From CAZEPJ01 sp964514105 (GTDB lineage: Bacteria > Desulfobacterota > Desulfocorpusculales > Desulfocorpusculum), in contig CAZEPJ010000001.1 in assembly GCA_964514105.1 (NCBI GenBank), positions 1 through 64,000 on the forward strand: DNA of 64,000 nt. The letters are read 5' to 3'. The notes under the pieces are model-generated. The model saw only the letters and a list, made by a program, of their open reading frames with translations. It ran no database searches and was not told where the DNA came from. Below are positions 17,250 through 26,222 of the stretch, piece after piece (position 1 is the stretch's first letter; the number at the start of each line of letters is the position of its first letter). Made by a program: the position numbers and the translations under genes.

Positions 17250-17660
17250 ATGACGGAGCGACGCGTTCAGAGTCGGATGTCAGGGAGGAGTCCGGTCAGA
17301 TTCCGCATCATGCGAAAGGGATCGGAGACCCTGGTGTCGGAAGAGGTGGAAGGCAGAGTCCGGGACTTCACCTTGGAGGGGATGGCCCTGGAGACTCCCA
17401 CGATCATGGCAAGCGGGATACACATCTCGTACAACGATCACCCCGTCCACAAGAACCGGATCTACCTGCAGTGGCAACTTCCAACGGGACGATCCGTCAA
17501 GGCCGTTGGCGAGACGATTTGGTACGAACGGATGTCAACAGCCGAGCCGCTCTTCGTGGTTGGCATGAGGTTCATTGGTCTTGAGGCGGAAGCCAGGTTG
17601 GCCCTGAGCGAGTTCCTGACCGCTGCCGCCGGCAGTGCGCCTTTGGCCATGGAGGCGTGA
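17250..17660 (+). CDS. PilZ-domain protein
   Basis: A 136-residue protein. GGAGGGG (17235-17241) lies 8 nt before the ATG. The PilZ signature is nearly complete: an N-terminal RxxxR (RRVQSR, residues 4-9) and RDFTLEG, a D-x-T-x-x-G variant of the c-di-GMP-binding D/NxSxxG. Strands GIHISYNDHP, RIYLQWQLP, VGETIWYER and FVVGMRFIG complete the barrel, followed by one helix. A paralogue at 48134-48595 has the same HxSYDE and WYER landmarks. It probably binds cyclic di-GMP as a stand-alone receiver; the output partner is unknown. Confidence 0.8.
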   Translation: MTERRVQSRMSGRSPVRFRIMRKGSETLVSEEVEGRVRDFTLEGMALETPTIMASGIHISYNDHPVHKNRIYLQWQLPTGRSVKAVGETIWYERMSTAEPLFVVGMRFIGLEAEARLALSEFLTAAAGSAPLAMEA

Positions 17661-17845
17661 GGATCCGTTCCCTCACGCGGGGGAAGGGCGTCGGAAAGGC
17701 CCCGCCAATCGTTCCAATGCGGTGATCCCCCCACACTGCCCTCAGTCGTGGCGGGATCCGATACCGCCCTGGTGGTGAACCGAATCCTCTCCGGAAAAGG
17801 AGCGGGGGGCGGGGTGTCCCCTCGAAGGGAGGAGGCTGGCAGGAA

Positions 17846-18121
17846 ATGATCGAAGATGAGAAATACAGAAGGGCGAAGAAGAGGGTCATGGCCATGAAAG
17901 GATTCTACATCCACCTCTTCTTCTACGTCACGGTGAACATGGTCCTGTTCCTGATCAACATGGTAACCTCGAGCAAGCACCTTTGGTTCTTCTGGCCCCT
18001 GCTGGGTTGGGGCATAGGGATTCTGGCCCACGCATTCTCCGTGTGGGGACTCGTGGGCTGGTTTGGCAGAGAGTGGGAGGAAAGGAAGATCAAGGAGCTG
18101 ATGGAGAAGGACAAGGGTTGA
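17846..18121 (+). CDS. 2TM-domain small membrane protein
   Basis: A 91-residue protein. A short basic N terminus with KRVMAMKGFYIHLFFYVTVN begins the first helix; LWFFWPLLGWGIGILAHAF forms the second; a charged tail (REWEERKIKELMEK) ends it. This is the 2TM-domain pattern, often found alone or fused to histidine kinases or LytTR regulators. The purine-rich GGGAGGAGG lies about 10 nt upstream. Its role is unknown; it stands alone between a PilZ gene and an exosortase-like gene. Confidence 0.82.
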   Translation: MIEDEKYRRAKKRVMAMKGFYIHLFFYVTVNMVLFLINMVTSSKHLWFFWPLLGWGIGILAHAFSVWGLVGWFGREWEERKIKELMEKDKG

Positions 18122-18356
18122 GGGTTGGTCAAGGGAAGACGGTCAGCCCCCTGGTCTGATTCCACTCATTTCAGGCAGTAACTGGTCCGAACGCTCAATC
18201 CTCGCAACCGATCTATCTGTCGCCCCTGTCCCCGGAGTCGATACTGACTCCTTGATGAACGGACGATCCTTCGATCTATCCCAATCTCGCCACACGATCC
18301 GTCAACTGCAATGGGAACAGCGAGCCGATCCTTCCTGGCGACCCCGTTGCCATCCC

Positions 18357-19376
18357 TCAGGCCAGGGCTTTGGACCTATTGCTCCGTCTTCCGACAATCC
18401 ACACCCAGAGCAAGAAGGGCACCAGATACTGCGCTGCGGTGCCCGCAGCCACCGAAAGCATCCCGGCGGACTCCACCTTGAGGCCCGTGGTCAGGACGTT
18501 GCACATCCTCACCACGAGGTGCAGGGAGACCAGGACTCCGATCCCCAAAGCCAGGGCGCGGATGCGCTCTGCGAGCCGCATGGGCCTCGCGGCCAGAAGG
18601 AGCCCTGCAAAGGCAACAACACTGAAGCTATGGTAGTACAGGACGTGTCCCCTGGGCATTGTCAGTCGATAGCCCCACCACGAGAAGGCCTCCCGAATGA
18701 GAACGTCCCCCAGCCCGATGTACCCCCGATTGACCTCTGCCCACACGACAAAGAGAACCCCCGAGATGGCTGCGAATCGAAGGAAGAAGCCCAGGCGGGT
18801 CTCCTGGAGACTCGCCCCGATGCCGAAACGGATCCAGGCCGCGCAGATCCCCACGACGCAAAGGACCGTCCCCACCTGCCCCAGGTATACGTGGGTCCCA
18901 TGGAAGATGGCGGGCTTTTTCCAGCCGATGAGGACCAGCGCTGCCACCCGGAGTCCGTTGGCCAGCACCAGAATGCCGCCCCCCACGAAAAGCCCCGTGA
19001 GCCTTTCCCTGGGGCTCGCCGGGTGCGCCAGCACGAACGAGACGAGCAGGAGCAGGGGGAACAAGGGCGTGCATTCCAGGATGATCCCCACGTGGAAGCC
19101 ATGAAGAGACACGGACGCTCCGCGCGCCCGGGCTTCCAGCCCGAAGATCCCCAGGAGATCTGCCGTGAGCCTCGCGGTCCACCCGTTCAGGGGGTCCAGC
19201 CAAGGTGGCGCGGCCAGGGCGGCCAGCAGAAAAGATGCACCGCAGAGAGCCAGAAACCCCAGACAAGACGGTGCGAGGACTTGGGGACCATGGTTGGGCA
19301 AGGCCCGGGCCGAAGATGCAACCGAGAGTTCGGGGCAGGATACCTTGTGGGAGAATCCCTTGGACCTCTTTCCCAT
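18357..19376 (-). CDS. Exosortase/archaeosortase-family protein
   Basis: A 339-residue polytopic membrane protein with about eight helices. Residues about 45-170 show the exosortase active-site order: ECTPL with Cys102, NGLRVAAL with Arg143, and HGTHVYLGQ with His162, each at the expected membrane position. Exosortases are transpeptidase-like enzymes that process C-terminal sorting tags such as PEP-CTERM. The variant around Cys and His is closest to XrtH-like forms. It carries an unusual ~170-residue C-terminal membrane extension. No CTERM-tagged protein is recognisable nearby. The start at 19376 (MGKRSKG) has GGAG just upstream; an earlier ATG at 19466 is possible. Confidence 0.78.
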   Translation of the reverse strand: MGKRSKGFSHKVSCPELSVASSARALPNHGPQVLAPSCLGFLALCGASFLLAALAAPPWLDPLNGWTARLTADLLGIFGLEARARGASVSLHGFHVGIILECTPLFPLLLLVSFVLAHPASPRERLTGLFVGGGILVLANGLRVAALVLIGWKKPAIFHGTHVYLGQVGTVLCVVGICAAWIRFGIGASLQETRLGFFLRFAAISGVLFVVWAEVNRGYIGLGDVLIREAFSWWGYRLTMPRGHVLYYHSFSVVAFAGLLLAARPMRLAERIRALALGIGVLVSLHLVVRMCNVLTTGLKVESAGMLSVAAGTAAQYLVPFLLWVWIVGRRSNRSKALA

Positions 19377-20126
19377 GTCTCCTCGGATCCGAATCGGACG
19401 GCCGAAAAATCCCGATCGAGGCTTCCGCGAGTTTCCGCGTGAGCTGCGCCCTTCCTCGTTCAGCATGAACCGATACCTACACCCCGTGACCCATACCGAT
19501 TTCCCTTCATCTCACGGGCCAATCCCGCGAGGGGAGAGGGACTTCAAGGCAGCCTTCTCTCCCCCCGACAAGGGAACGAAGGCGGGTCGAACGGGCATGG
19601 CTTCGCTGCGCTTCGCCCTCCGGGGCCGGGAATGCTCGTGCCGGCTGAAACGCGATCCCGACGACATGGACCAGCCGCCCCATGTCGTGCGGAAAGACAT
19701 GCACGATTTGCCCGATGCCCGGTGTCACTGCGCTGGCCACCTTCCCCGGATAGATGACGAACCCTGGCGCCTTAATTGGATCTGTGGATGAGTTCGGTCC
19801 GCTCCGTGAAAGTGGAGTTCTGTCTCGAGCTCCATGCTGTTCCGATTCACGCACACCCGGCCCAGGAGGACCGTTTCCCGGTGATGCCCGTGGAGTCTGG
19901 CTCCCGGAGCCCCCTCGGCCGGGGCATCTGCATCCGACTTTCCCCGGGGGCCAACGGATGCTGTCCAGGTTGACTCCAAGCCGAAACCCGATTTGGACAG
20001 GAGTGGATGCAAAGGGTGTTACGCCAAAGCGGAGTCTATCGAAGAAATGTGACAGATCGATTGCATTGGGGTGATACTCCATGACGGGATTTCCCGAGCG
20101 ATCCTCCTTCCTTGAACGAACAACGG
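19377..20126. other. Degenerate region with possible PilZ-like remnant
   Basis: About 750 nt without an intact gene. On the reverse strand two frames hold protein-like pieces: NSMELETELHFHGADRTHPQ (about 19780-19850), then GFVIYPGKVASAVTPGIGQ and MGRLVHVVGIAFQP (about 19640-19765). These recall the strand pattern and closing VGIxF of PilZ domains, with a frame change between them. The rest is uninformative. It may be a decayed PilZ gene beside the ATPase pseudogene; the match is weak. Confidence 0.3.
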
Positions 20127-21240
20127 GGCATTCCCGGGCTCTTCCCTGGCGCGTTGTGAGGGTCCCTGGCAGAAGGGCGCAGGGCCCCAAGAGGAGTGCC
20201 TCCAGCCAGGCCACGGGGGCGCCGCCCCCGAACCCCGCCATGAAGAGCGCCCGCACGGTCCCCAACCCCACTGGGCGTCCTTCAGAAGGGGATCGAGAGG
20301 TCTCGTGCCCGTGAAAGATCCGCCGCCGTCTTCGCTCCCGCATCGTGCGGCGTGCAGGATCTGATCGATGCTCGGGGTGTGCGCCGCAAGTGCGCTCGCG
20401 CAAGAGCCCAGTTTGTGCCGGGGCACGCCGCAAGCCCGGGCAGCCAGAGCGCTTGCAGCGATTGTCCGCGCCTCTCCGGCGATGGCCCGAAGGTCGTCCG
20501 GACCTCCCAGATGAATCGGTTGCTGCGGATCACGGGATTCTCTCTCTTTTTTGGGGACGCGAGGACCAAGGCCAGACAGGCCAGGTTGCTGAACCCAGGG
20601 TTCAGGGCGCTCGTTGGAAACCCGGTCCCCGCAACTGCGCCCGCCATCAGGAGGATGATCTCCGAGCGGTCGGCCACGAGGAGATACCCGAGGGAGGCCC
20701 ACATGCTGGCCTGAACGGGGCGGCCGTCCCGAAAGGCCACCAGAATGTCTCCAAGGTCATTCTCGTCCAACAGCAGGTCCACGGCCTCCGCGTCGTCGAT
20801 CGCGGCCGGTCCATCGGTCGTGGTCCGCGCCACCCCCAGGACCCGCAGTCCCCGGTCCGCCGCGCGGGCGTTCTGCCCTTCGACGGCCCTTCGGTGTTCT
20901 TCGTCCGGGGGGAACTCCTCACCGTCGCCGGAGAAGCGCGTGCATCTTTCCATGAGCTCCAAGGGGTCGCGCTTCATGTCGACCACGGTGCCCCCCCCCA
21001 TAAGGGGATGCATGCATTGAGACCATGCACGGTCGTTCCTCGCAGGGCGGAGGAACGGCCATCATGGGGTACTCCTCCCGCAAACTGCCACCTCCATACC
21101 GGCGCGAATCGCCAGATCCACCAGGCAGGTCTCGGTGGAGGAACCGCGGAGACCGCCGGGGCCCTTCTGTTCCGTGCTCCTCGTCTCGCTGCAAAGGACA
21201 CCGGTCCCGGGAAGTGGGAAAAGACAGGGGCTCTGCCTTG
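20127..21240 (-). pseudogene. Degraded P-type ATPase (C-terminal half)
   Basis: Reverse-strand pieces in several frames line up in order with the intact ATPase at 4394-7669. From 21240 downward: GTGVLCSETR and GSSTETCLVDLAIRAGMEVA; frame change near 21086; REEYPMMAVPPPCEERPCMV; frame change at a C9 tract (20991-20999); VVDMKRDPLELMERC and RAADRGLRVLGVA; an internal deletion near 20818 removing the MITGD region; DGPAA, LLDENDLGDILVAFRDGRPV and NPGFSNLACLALVLASP; frame change near 20503; PDDLRAIAGEARTIAASAL and SIDQILHAARC; frame change near 20283; AWLEALLLGPCALLPGTL. The HMA, actuator and phosphorylation regions are missing. Confidence 0.75.
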
Positions 21241-21669
21241 AACAGATCGGCCAGACCCCAGCATCAAGGCAGGGGACTGTAAAGGAAAACAACGGGGCGG
21301 GCGGCCTGGAGACCAACCGAAACCGAAAGTCGCCAGAAGCTGAATCCGTTTCTCATGGGCAGAGTCTTTCCCCCGGAAAGACCTGTCAAGAGACCAGAAA
21401 ACGCAGGAGGCCTCTTGACCGCTTGACGGGAACCCGCGACGCCTGCAAGAGGCCTTGGGAAGTGAGAGCACAATGGCGAAGCACGGCCGAGGGCCAAGGC
21501 GTGGGCCCGGCGCAGAGATATGGAAGTCAACGCACCAAGAGGTGTCTCGTCAATCAACGGCAGAAAGGCGCGGCTTTGGACGGGGGGCCGGCAAAGAGAA
21601 AGGGGGGATCTTTCCTGCGGGAAGGGGAGGCCCCAGGCCCCCCGAGGTCGGGGGAAGAGGGAATCCTGC
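21241..21669. other. Intergenic region upstream of vapBC
   Basis: About 430 nt between the ATPase pseudogene and the vapBC promoter. Purine-rich forward strand, open frames without protein-like composition. Any N-terminal remains of the ATPase pseudogene expected here could not be recognised. Confidence 0.35.
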
Positions 21670-21721
21670 TTGACGGGGAGTGCGCAATGTGTAATAAGAG
21701 TACGTAGCCGGAATATGCATA
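21670..21721 (+). promoter_or_regulatory. vapBC promoter and possible operator
   Basis: TTGACG (21670-21675), 16 nt, TAATAA (21692-21697). An 8-bp palindrome TATGCATA lies at 21714-21721, just before the vapB start at 21748. Autoregulation by the VapBC complex on such palindromes is usual in the family; here it is inferred. Confidence 0.5.
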
Positions 21722-21747
21722 CACATGGCAATGCAGAGGACCGAGGC

Positions 21748-22020
21748 ATGTCGGTCAGGGTTCAGGTCATCCTGGGGGAGAGAGAGGCTGCCCGATTCCG
21801 ATCGCAGGCGCGAAGGGAGTGCAAGTCTCTGAGCGAGTGGCTGCGGAATGCCGGGAACATGGCCCTGGAAGCCAAGCGGTCGTCTGCGCCTCCGGGGGAT
21901 CCTGCGTCCCTTGCGGCCTTCTTCCGGGATTGCGACGCGCGCGAGCTTGTCCGCGAGCCCGGGTGGGAAGCGCACAAGCGGCTGATCCTGGAGGGGCACG
22001 GAAGCGCCGAGAGGCCATGA
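21748..22020 (+). CDS. vapB: VapB-like antitoxin
   Basis: A 90-residue protein with a ribbon-helix-helix-like N terminus: strand SVRVQVILG, helix EREAARFRSQARRECKS, then SLSEWLRNAGNMAL. The C-terminal part (PASLAAFFRDCDARELVREP) would be the toxin-binding tail. The ATG at 21748 has GAGG a few bases upstream. Its last codons overlap the toxin start by ATGA (22017-22020), the classical arrangement of a type II toxin-antitoxin pair. It should neutralise the PIN toxin and repress the shared promoter. Confidence 0.78.
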   Translation: MSVRVQVILGEREAARFRSQARRECKSLSEWLRNAGNMALEAKRSSAPPGDPASLAAFFRDCDARELVREPGWEAHKRLILEGHGSAERP

Positions 22021-22403
22021 TATTCGTGGATACAAACGTCTTCATCTATGCGGTCGGGGGCGCCCACCCGCTTCGTGACCAGGCGCGGGATTTCTTCCTG
22101 ACAGTGACCAGACGGGGGGACCGGCTGTGTACCTCTGCGGCGGTCTTGCAGGAGCTCATTCACGTGTACCTGCCCGTGAGAAGGATGGAGACCCTTGATG
22201 CGGCTCTGGAATTGGCCGCCCGGGTCGTGGGCACCATCTTGCCCATTGATGCCGATGCGGTGATGCACGCCCGGGACCTTGCCGACCAGTATCCGGGCCT
22301 GACGACCCGGGATCTCCTGCACCTCGCGGTGTGTCGGATTCACAAGGCCACAGCCGTGAAGACTTTTGACCGGGGGCTTCAGGCCGCTTTTCCGAGCGCC
22401 TGA
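22017..22403 (+). CDS. vapC: PIN-domain toxin VapC
   Basis: A 128-residue PIN-domain ribonuclease. The acidic active-site set is complete: Asp5 in IFVDTNVFIYA, Glu46 in LQELIHV, Asp99 in TTRDLLHLAV and Asp118 in KTFDRGL. VapC toxins cut tRNA or rRNA using Mg2+. The start ATG lies inside the vapB stop region (ATGA overlap), giving translational coupling. It is full length for the family and shows no damage, so the module looks functional within an otherwise decaying stretch. Confidence 0.88.
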   Translation: MIFVDTNVFIYAVGGAHPLRDQARDFFLTVTRRGDRLCTSAAVLQELIHVYLPVRRMETLDAALELAARVVGTILPIDADAVMHARDLADQYPGLTTRDLLHLAVCRIHKATAVKTFDRGLQAAFPSA

Positions 22404-22513
22404 GTCGGGCGCCGTGAACACTCCCCCTGCGGGACACGCGGGGCGGAGCACTTTCAAGGTCCCAATGCCCATGGGGCGGTCCCGAGGCGGATGAGGGGGG
22501 GCGGGAGAGGGCG

Positions 22514-23098
22514 ATGAACCACAAGTTCCTGTTGATCGACTACGAGAACATCCAGAAGGTGGATCTGACCGGCATACCCGAGGACATCACCGTCATGATT
22601 TTCGTGGGCCAGTCCCAGAAGAACATCCCCTTCGACCTGGTCCAACAGGCCCAGCGCTTCGGGGAGCGGGTCGAGTGGGTCAAGATCGACGGGCAAGGGA
22701 GCAATGCCCTGGATTTTCATATCGCGTTCTACCTGGGCAGGCTCCAGGCCTCCCACGAGAGGGCATGCCTGGTCATCCTGTCCAAGGACAAGGGGTTCGA
22801 CCCCCTGGTGCGGCACATCAACAGCTCAAGGGGAGACTGCCAGCGGATCAACAGCCTGGTCGAGCTCTACGGGGCCGGCAGCAGCCCGCCCCAGGAGCAG
22901 AACATGCGCAGGGTCATCGACCTGCTGTCCAAGGTCGAGAAGGGGAAGCGACCCAGGAAGCGCAGCACCCTCGCCCAGCACATCTCCTCCATGTTCCAGA
23001 AGAAGCTGGACGAGGCCGAGATCGAAAAGATCATCGATCACCTCTTTATCCAGAAACTGGTCTCCGAGGCGGGCAGCAAGCTGTCGTACAACTTCTGA
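22514..23098 (+). CDS. PIN/NYN-like domain protein
   Basis: A 194-residue protein. Residues about 1-120 have a PIN-like fold: FLLIDYENIQ with its acidic pair, VMIFVGQSQKNIP, GSNALDFHIAFYLGRL with Asp and Asn, and VILSKDKGFDPLVRHI. The C-terminal ~60 residues (KRSTLAQHISSMFQKK, then DEAEIEKIIDHLFIQKL) look like a small winged-helix or helical domain. Related PIN_4-type proteins are common in accessory loci and often linked to RNA processing or defence, but no function is shown. GGGAGAGGGCG precedes the ATG. It is transcribed with the same orientation as vapBC, 110 nt behind. Confidence 0.78.
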   Translation: MNHKFLLIDYENIQKVDLTGIPEDITVMIFVGQSQKNIPFDLVQQAQRFGERVEWVKIDGQGSNALDFHIAFYLGRLQASHERACLVILSKDKGFDPLVRHINSSRGDCQRINSLVELYGAGSSPPQEQNMRRVIDLLSKVEKGKRPRKRSTLAQHISSMFQKKLDEAEIEKIIDHLFIQKLVSEAGSKLSYNF

Positions 23099-23254
23099 CG
23101 CCGGTCGGCAATAGGGCAACGGGAGCCGGGCCCGGGGAGGCCGCCTGTGTCGGCGCCGGCCGTTCTTCCCCCCCCTGAACAGCAAGGACTGGCGCGCGAA
23201 TCTGCGCCGGATTCCACCCGGGGACGGCCCCGAGTCTTCGGCGCCGCGGGCGGG

Positions 23255-24868
23255 TCACCGCGGACCGAGTTCATCGTGGACGACCCGGCCGCCCACCACG
23301 GTCATGCGCACCCGATGATGGGGGATCTCCTGGACCGGCACGGCGGTGGGGTCCCGGTCGAGGACCACCAGGTCGGCCCACTTCCCCTCCTCCAGGGTGC
23401 CCGTCTCTCCCTCCTCGAAGGAGAAGAAGGCCGCCTCCCGCGTGTACATGGACAACGCTTCCTGGGCCTCCAGGCATTCGCGGGGGCCCAAGACCCGCCC
23501 GGTCCCGGTCCTGCGGCAGATGGCGTCCCTGAGGCCGATGAGCGGGTCTGGATCGGCCACCGGGCAGTCGGATGACAGGGCCAACGGGATGCCCTTCCCG
23601 CGCAGGGTCCGGAAGCGGTACAAGCTGCGGGACCGGATTGGCCCATACGCCTCCATGAAGCCGTCGCCCAGCAGGGAGAGGAAATTGGCCTGGCTCGTGA
23701 TGTAGAGCCCCAGGGCCTTGACCCGCCGGATCTGGGTATGGGTGAGGTCACCGGCGTGGACGATGTGGTGACGCAGGGGGTTGCCGGGGCTTGCCGCCTT
23801 CTCGAAGGCGTCGAGGAGGATCCCCAGGGCGCGGTCGCCCTGGGCGTGCACCGAGACGGGGTAGCCCGCCCGGTCGAACCTACGGATCTCCCGGGCGATG
23901 CCGGCCGGGGTGTAGTTGAGGATCCCCCTCCCGCCGCTCTCGTACGGCCGGGACACGGCCGCGGTGCGGCTGCTCATGCCGCCGTCCAGGAAGATCTTGA
24001 TGGATCCCACCCGCAGCCATGGGGAGCCGAATCCGTACCCGATGCCCGACGCCATGAGGGGCTGGGCCCAATGGTTGAGCACGTACGCCCGGATCCGCAC
24101 GGGGAGGCGCCCGGCGTCGGCCGCCTGCTGGTACACCTGGAGGGTGGGGGAATCCACGAAGGGGTCGTGGACGCCGACGATGCCCAGGCGGTTGAAGCGC
24201 GCCGCGCAACGGGCCATCATATCCACCCTGGCCTCCGGGGCATAGTCGGCCATCATGGTGGTGTAGATGGAGGGGCTCGCGAAGAACAGGGGGCCCATGA
24301 AGGCCGACTCGCTCAGGACCCCGTTGGGGGCCCCGGCGGGGTCGCGATGGATCCGTCCTCCCGGCGGATCCGGGGTGTTCCGGGAGAAGCCGAGTCGCCG
24401 CAGGGCCGGGCTGTTGACCACCGCTCCGTGGACCGAGACGTGGCACAGGCAGATGGGGTGCCTCGTGGATGCCCGGTCGAGGTCCTTTCGGGTCAGCTCC
24501 TTCTTGTCCTCCAGGAGGTAATGGGCGTAGCCCCACCCCATGACCCACCGGCCGGGCGGCGTTCTCTCGGCCCGCTCCTTCAGGGCCTGGATGACGTCGT
24601 CGGACCTGGCGCAGCCGGCTGCAGGGCGGCAGTCCACCTGGTCGATGAGAAAGGCATAGAGACAGAAGTGGTTGTGGGTGTCGATGAAGCCGGGCAGCAC
24701 GGTTCGCCCGTCCAGATCCACCACCCGGCTATCCGGTCCGGCCAGCTTGGCCATCTCCGCCGTGGAGCCCAATCCGTGAATCCGGTCGAAGCGGACGGCC
24801 AGGGCCTGGACCTTGGGCCTGCCCCTGGACATGGTGAGGATGTTCCCGTTCTTCAGAATGAGATCCAC
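23255..24868 (-). CDS. Amidohydrolase, YtcJ-like (Amidohydro_3)
   Basis: A 537-residue metal-dependent hydrolase. The start was set at GTG 24868 because GGGAGG lies 7 nt upstream and the family begins at VDLILKNGNILTM; upstream codons are not conserved-looking. Motifs are GFIDTHNHF (61-69) for the first metal His pair, IKIFLDGGMSSRTA, VSVHAQGDRA, HHIVHAGDL and LSSDCPVADPDP. YtcJ-like enzymes hydrolyse N-acyl or cyclic amides; the substrate is unknown. It lacks a signal peptide. A separate unit: the divergent neighbour at 25138 has its own promoter. Confidence 0.88.
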   Translation of the reverse strand: MDLILKNGNILTMSRGRPKVQALAVRFDRIHGLGSTAEMAKLAGPDSRVVDLDGRTVLPGFIDTHNHFCLYAFLIDQVDCRPAAGCARSDDVIQALKERAERTPPGRWVMGWGYAHYLLEDKKELTRKDLDRASTRHPICLCHVSVHGAVVNSPALRRLGFSRNTPDPPGGRIHRDPAGAPNGVLSESAFMGPLFFASPSIYTTMMADYAPEARVDMMARCAARFNRLGIVGVHDPFVDSPTLQVYQQAADAGRLPVRIRAYVLNHWAQPLMASGIGYGFGSPWLRVGSIKIFLDGGMSSRTAAVSRPYESGGRGILNYTPAGIAREIRRFDRAGYPVSVHAQGDRALGILLDAFEKAASPGNPLRHHIVHAGDLTHTQIRRVKALGLYITSQANFLSLLGDGFMEAYGPIRSRSLYRFRTLRGKGIPLALSSDCPVADPDPLIGLRDAICRRTGTGRVLGPRECLEAQEALSMYTREAAFFSFEEGETGTLEEGKWADLVVLDRDPTAVPVQEIPHHRVRMTVVGGRVVHDELGPR

Positions 24869-25081
24869 GGATCTGCCTCCCGCGGGGGGTGGGATCGGGC
24901 GCGGGGCCTGCGGCCCCACCCGCCATGGCGCTGCTTGCGACTGCCGATGCACCCTAGCAGAAAACGACCCGGGTGCAAAGGGGTCGGGGGCTCCGTCCAC
25001 ACGGTCTCGTTGCTGCGGGACAGGGGACGGTCGCCGGCTCTTGGGACGGCGCGGGCCGGGACCGGCCTGCGCCGGGCCTCG

Positions 25082-25110
25082 TTGACAGGGCAACGGGCCC
25101 TACATACGAT
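25082..25110 (+). promoter_or_regulatory. Sigma70-like promoter of MNT/HEPN genes
   Basis: TTGACA (25082-25087), 17 nt, TACGAT (25105-25110), 27 nt before the GTG start at 25138. Confidence 0.6.
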
Positions 25111-25137
25111 GGCCGACGAGGGGAACGGAGGCAACAC

Positions 25138-25467
25138 GTGGAGGCCCGAATCGCGCAGATAGTACAGAGGCTCAGAAGCTACGACCCTGAGCCGGTCGTC
25201 CTCTTCGGGTCGGCGGCGCGGGGCGGTGGGGATGATTGGAGCGATGTGGATCTCGTCATCATCCAACGAACCCGCCGGCGCTTCCTGGACCGCCTCAAGG
25301 AGGTCATCGCCCTCCTGAAGCCGGATTATGCCCTGGACGTGCTGGTCTACACGCCCGCCGAGTTCCGTCGCATGAAGCCGGAAGCGGACCCATTCATCGA
25401 GCAGGCCCTCAAGGACGGGGTGGTCCTCTGTGAGAAACCCGCGGGACGAAGCAAAGCGGCGGCTTGA
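25138..25467 (+). CDS. MNT-type nucleotidyltransferase (antitoxin-like)
   Basis: A 109-residue minimal nucleotidyltransferase. GTG 25138 is preceded by GGAGG (25127-25131) at 6-nt spacing. The active-site motif is GSAARGGGDDWSDVDLVII, with the GS and DxD pair typical of pol-beta-like MNT proteins, and a later Asp in ALDVLVYTP. MNT proteins pair with HEPN toxins and can modify them by nucleotide transfer. The partner follows with a 38-nt overlap but is frameshifted. The promoter at 25082-25110 serves the pair. Confidence 0.85.
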   Translation: MEARIAQIVQRLRSYDPEPVVLFGSAARGGGDDWSDVDLVIIQRTRRRFLDRLKEVIALLKPDYALDVLVYTPAEFRRMKPEADPFIEQALKDGVVLCEKPAGRSKAAA

Positions 25468-25832
25468 TCAGTCCCGGTACGATCTGGACACGGCCCGGTG
25501 CAATGCCCCAGGTCAACCGGTACGCCCCGGCGTGCTTCCAGGCCCAGCAGGCTGCCGAGAAGGCCGTGAAGGCGTATCTTCATGGGCGGGGAGAAAGAGT
25601 GGTGATCGACCAGTTGGTGGCAGGACTTCTTCGAAGAACCGGGCAATGGGGCGAGGAACTGAAATCCCTGGAGGCAGACGGGGCCTTTCTGGACGGCTTT
25701 GGCATCCTTGCCCGGTATCCCAACGGTCTGCCGTGCGGGACCCCGGCCACCGCCTTTCGGAACAAGGACGCCGCGGAGGCCATGGCCTCCGCAGGTAAAT
25801 CATCCAGGACTTGGCCCGCGGAAGGGACCTGA
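25430..25832 (+). pseudogene. HEPN-domain protein, frameshifted
   Basis: From GTG 25430 the frame reads NPRDEAKRRLDQSRYDLDTA, the usual HEPN start, and then loses similarity. From about 25500 the +1 frame continues the family: NRYAPACFQAQQAAEKAVKA, YLHGRGERVV, ARYPNGLPCGTPATAF and DAAEAMASAG, ending at 25832. One extra base (or two missing) near 25495-25510 accounts for it. In intact MNT/HEPN systems this is the RNase toxin. The residue usually His in the G-H segment after the YxxGER stretch appears as Gln (VIDQL). Decay is the simplest reading; a sequencing error cannot be excluded. Confidence 0.75.
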
Positions 25833-26222
25833 CGTGATCCATGTCCTTCTCAGGCAGGACCGCTTTGCCGGCCAAGCGAGTTGCTTCTTGACTTCCCCCG
25901 GACTCCGGTCCAGAAATGGGCCTGGCTGTCGTGGCTGCCGACGCCGACTGCGCGGAAAAGGGCCGTGACCGCGGTCAGCCGGCTGAAGATCGACAGAGGA
26001 AGCGGAGCAGATCGCCAGGCTCACCCCGCCGCGGGAGCAGTCGTACCAGAAGGTGCGGGACATCGCGGTGAAGGCCATCGAGGGCTCGTCCGAGTCCAAG
26101 TCACCGGCCGCCGTCCAGCACCTCCTGGCGGAGCAGGCCGGGAACCGGGGCAGGAGAAATGACGGAACGCGCCATGCGCCGGCCGTCTGCGGCATGGTCA
26201 TGAAGTCTACGGAGGTCCCGAC
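25833..26222. other. Intergenic region with an unassigned open stretch
   Basis: About 390 nt. A forward frame from 25990 to 26244 reads EEAEQIARLTPPREQSYQKV and AVKAIEGSSESKSPAAVQHL and looks somewhat protein-like, but it has no ATG, no ribosome-binding site and overlaps the next gene. It could be the tail of a decayed gene. Nothing else is recognised. Confidence 0.3.

Noticed and set aside
23738..25162. A 474-codon forward frame across the amidohydrolase
   Set aside because: Antisense to a gene with full metal-site motifs; composition is His/Gly/Pro-rich and not protein-like.
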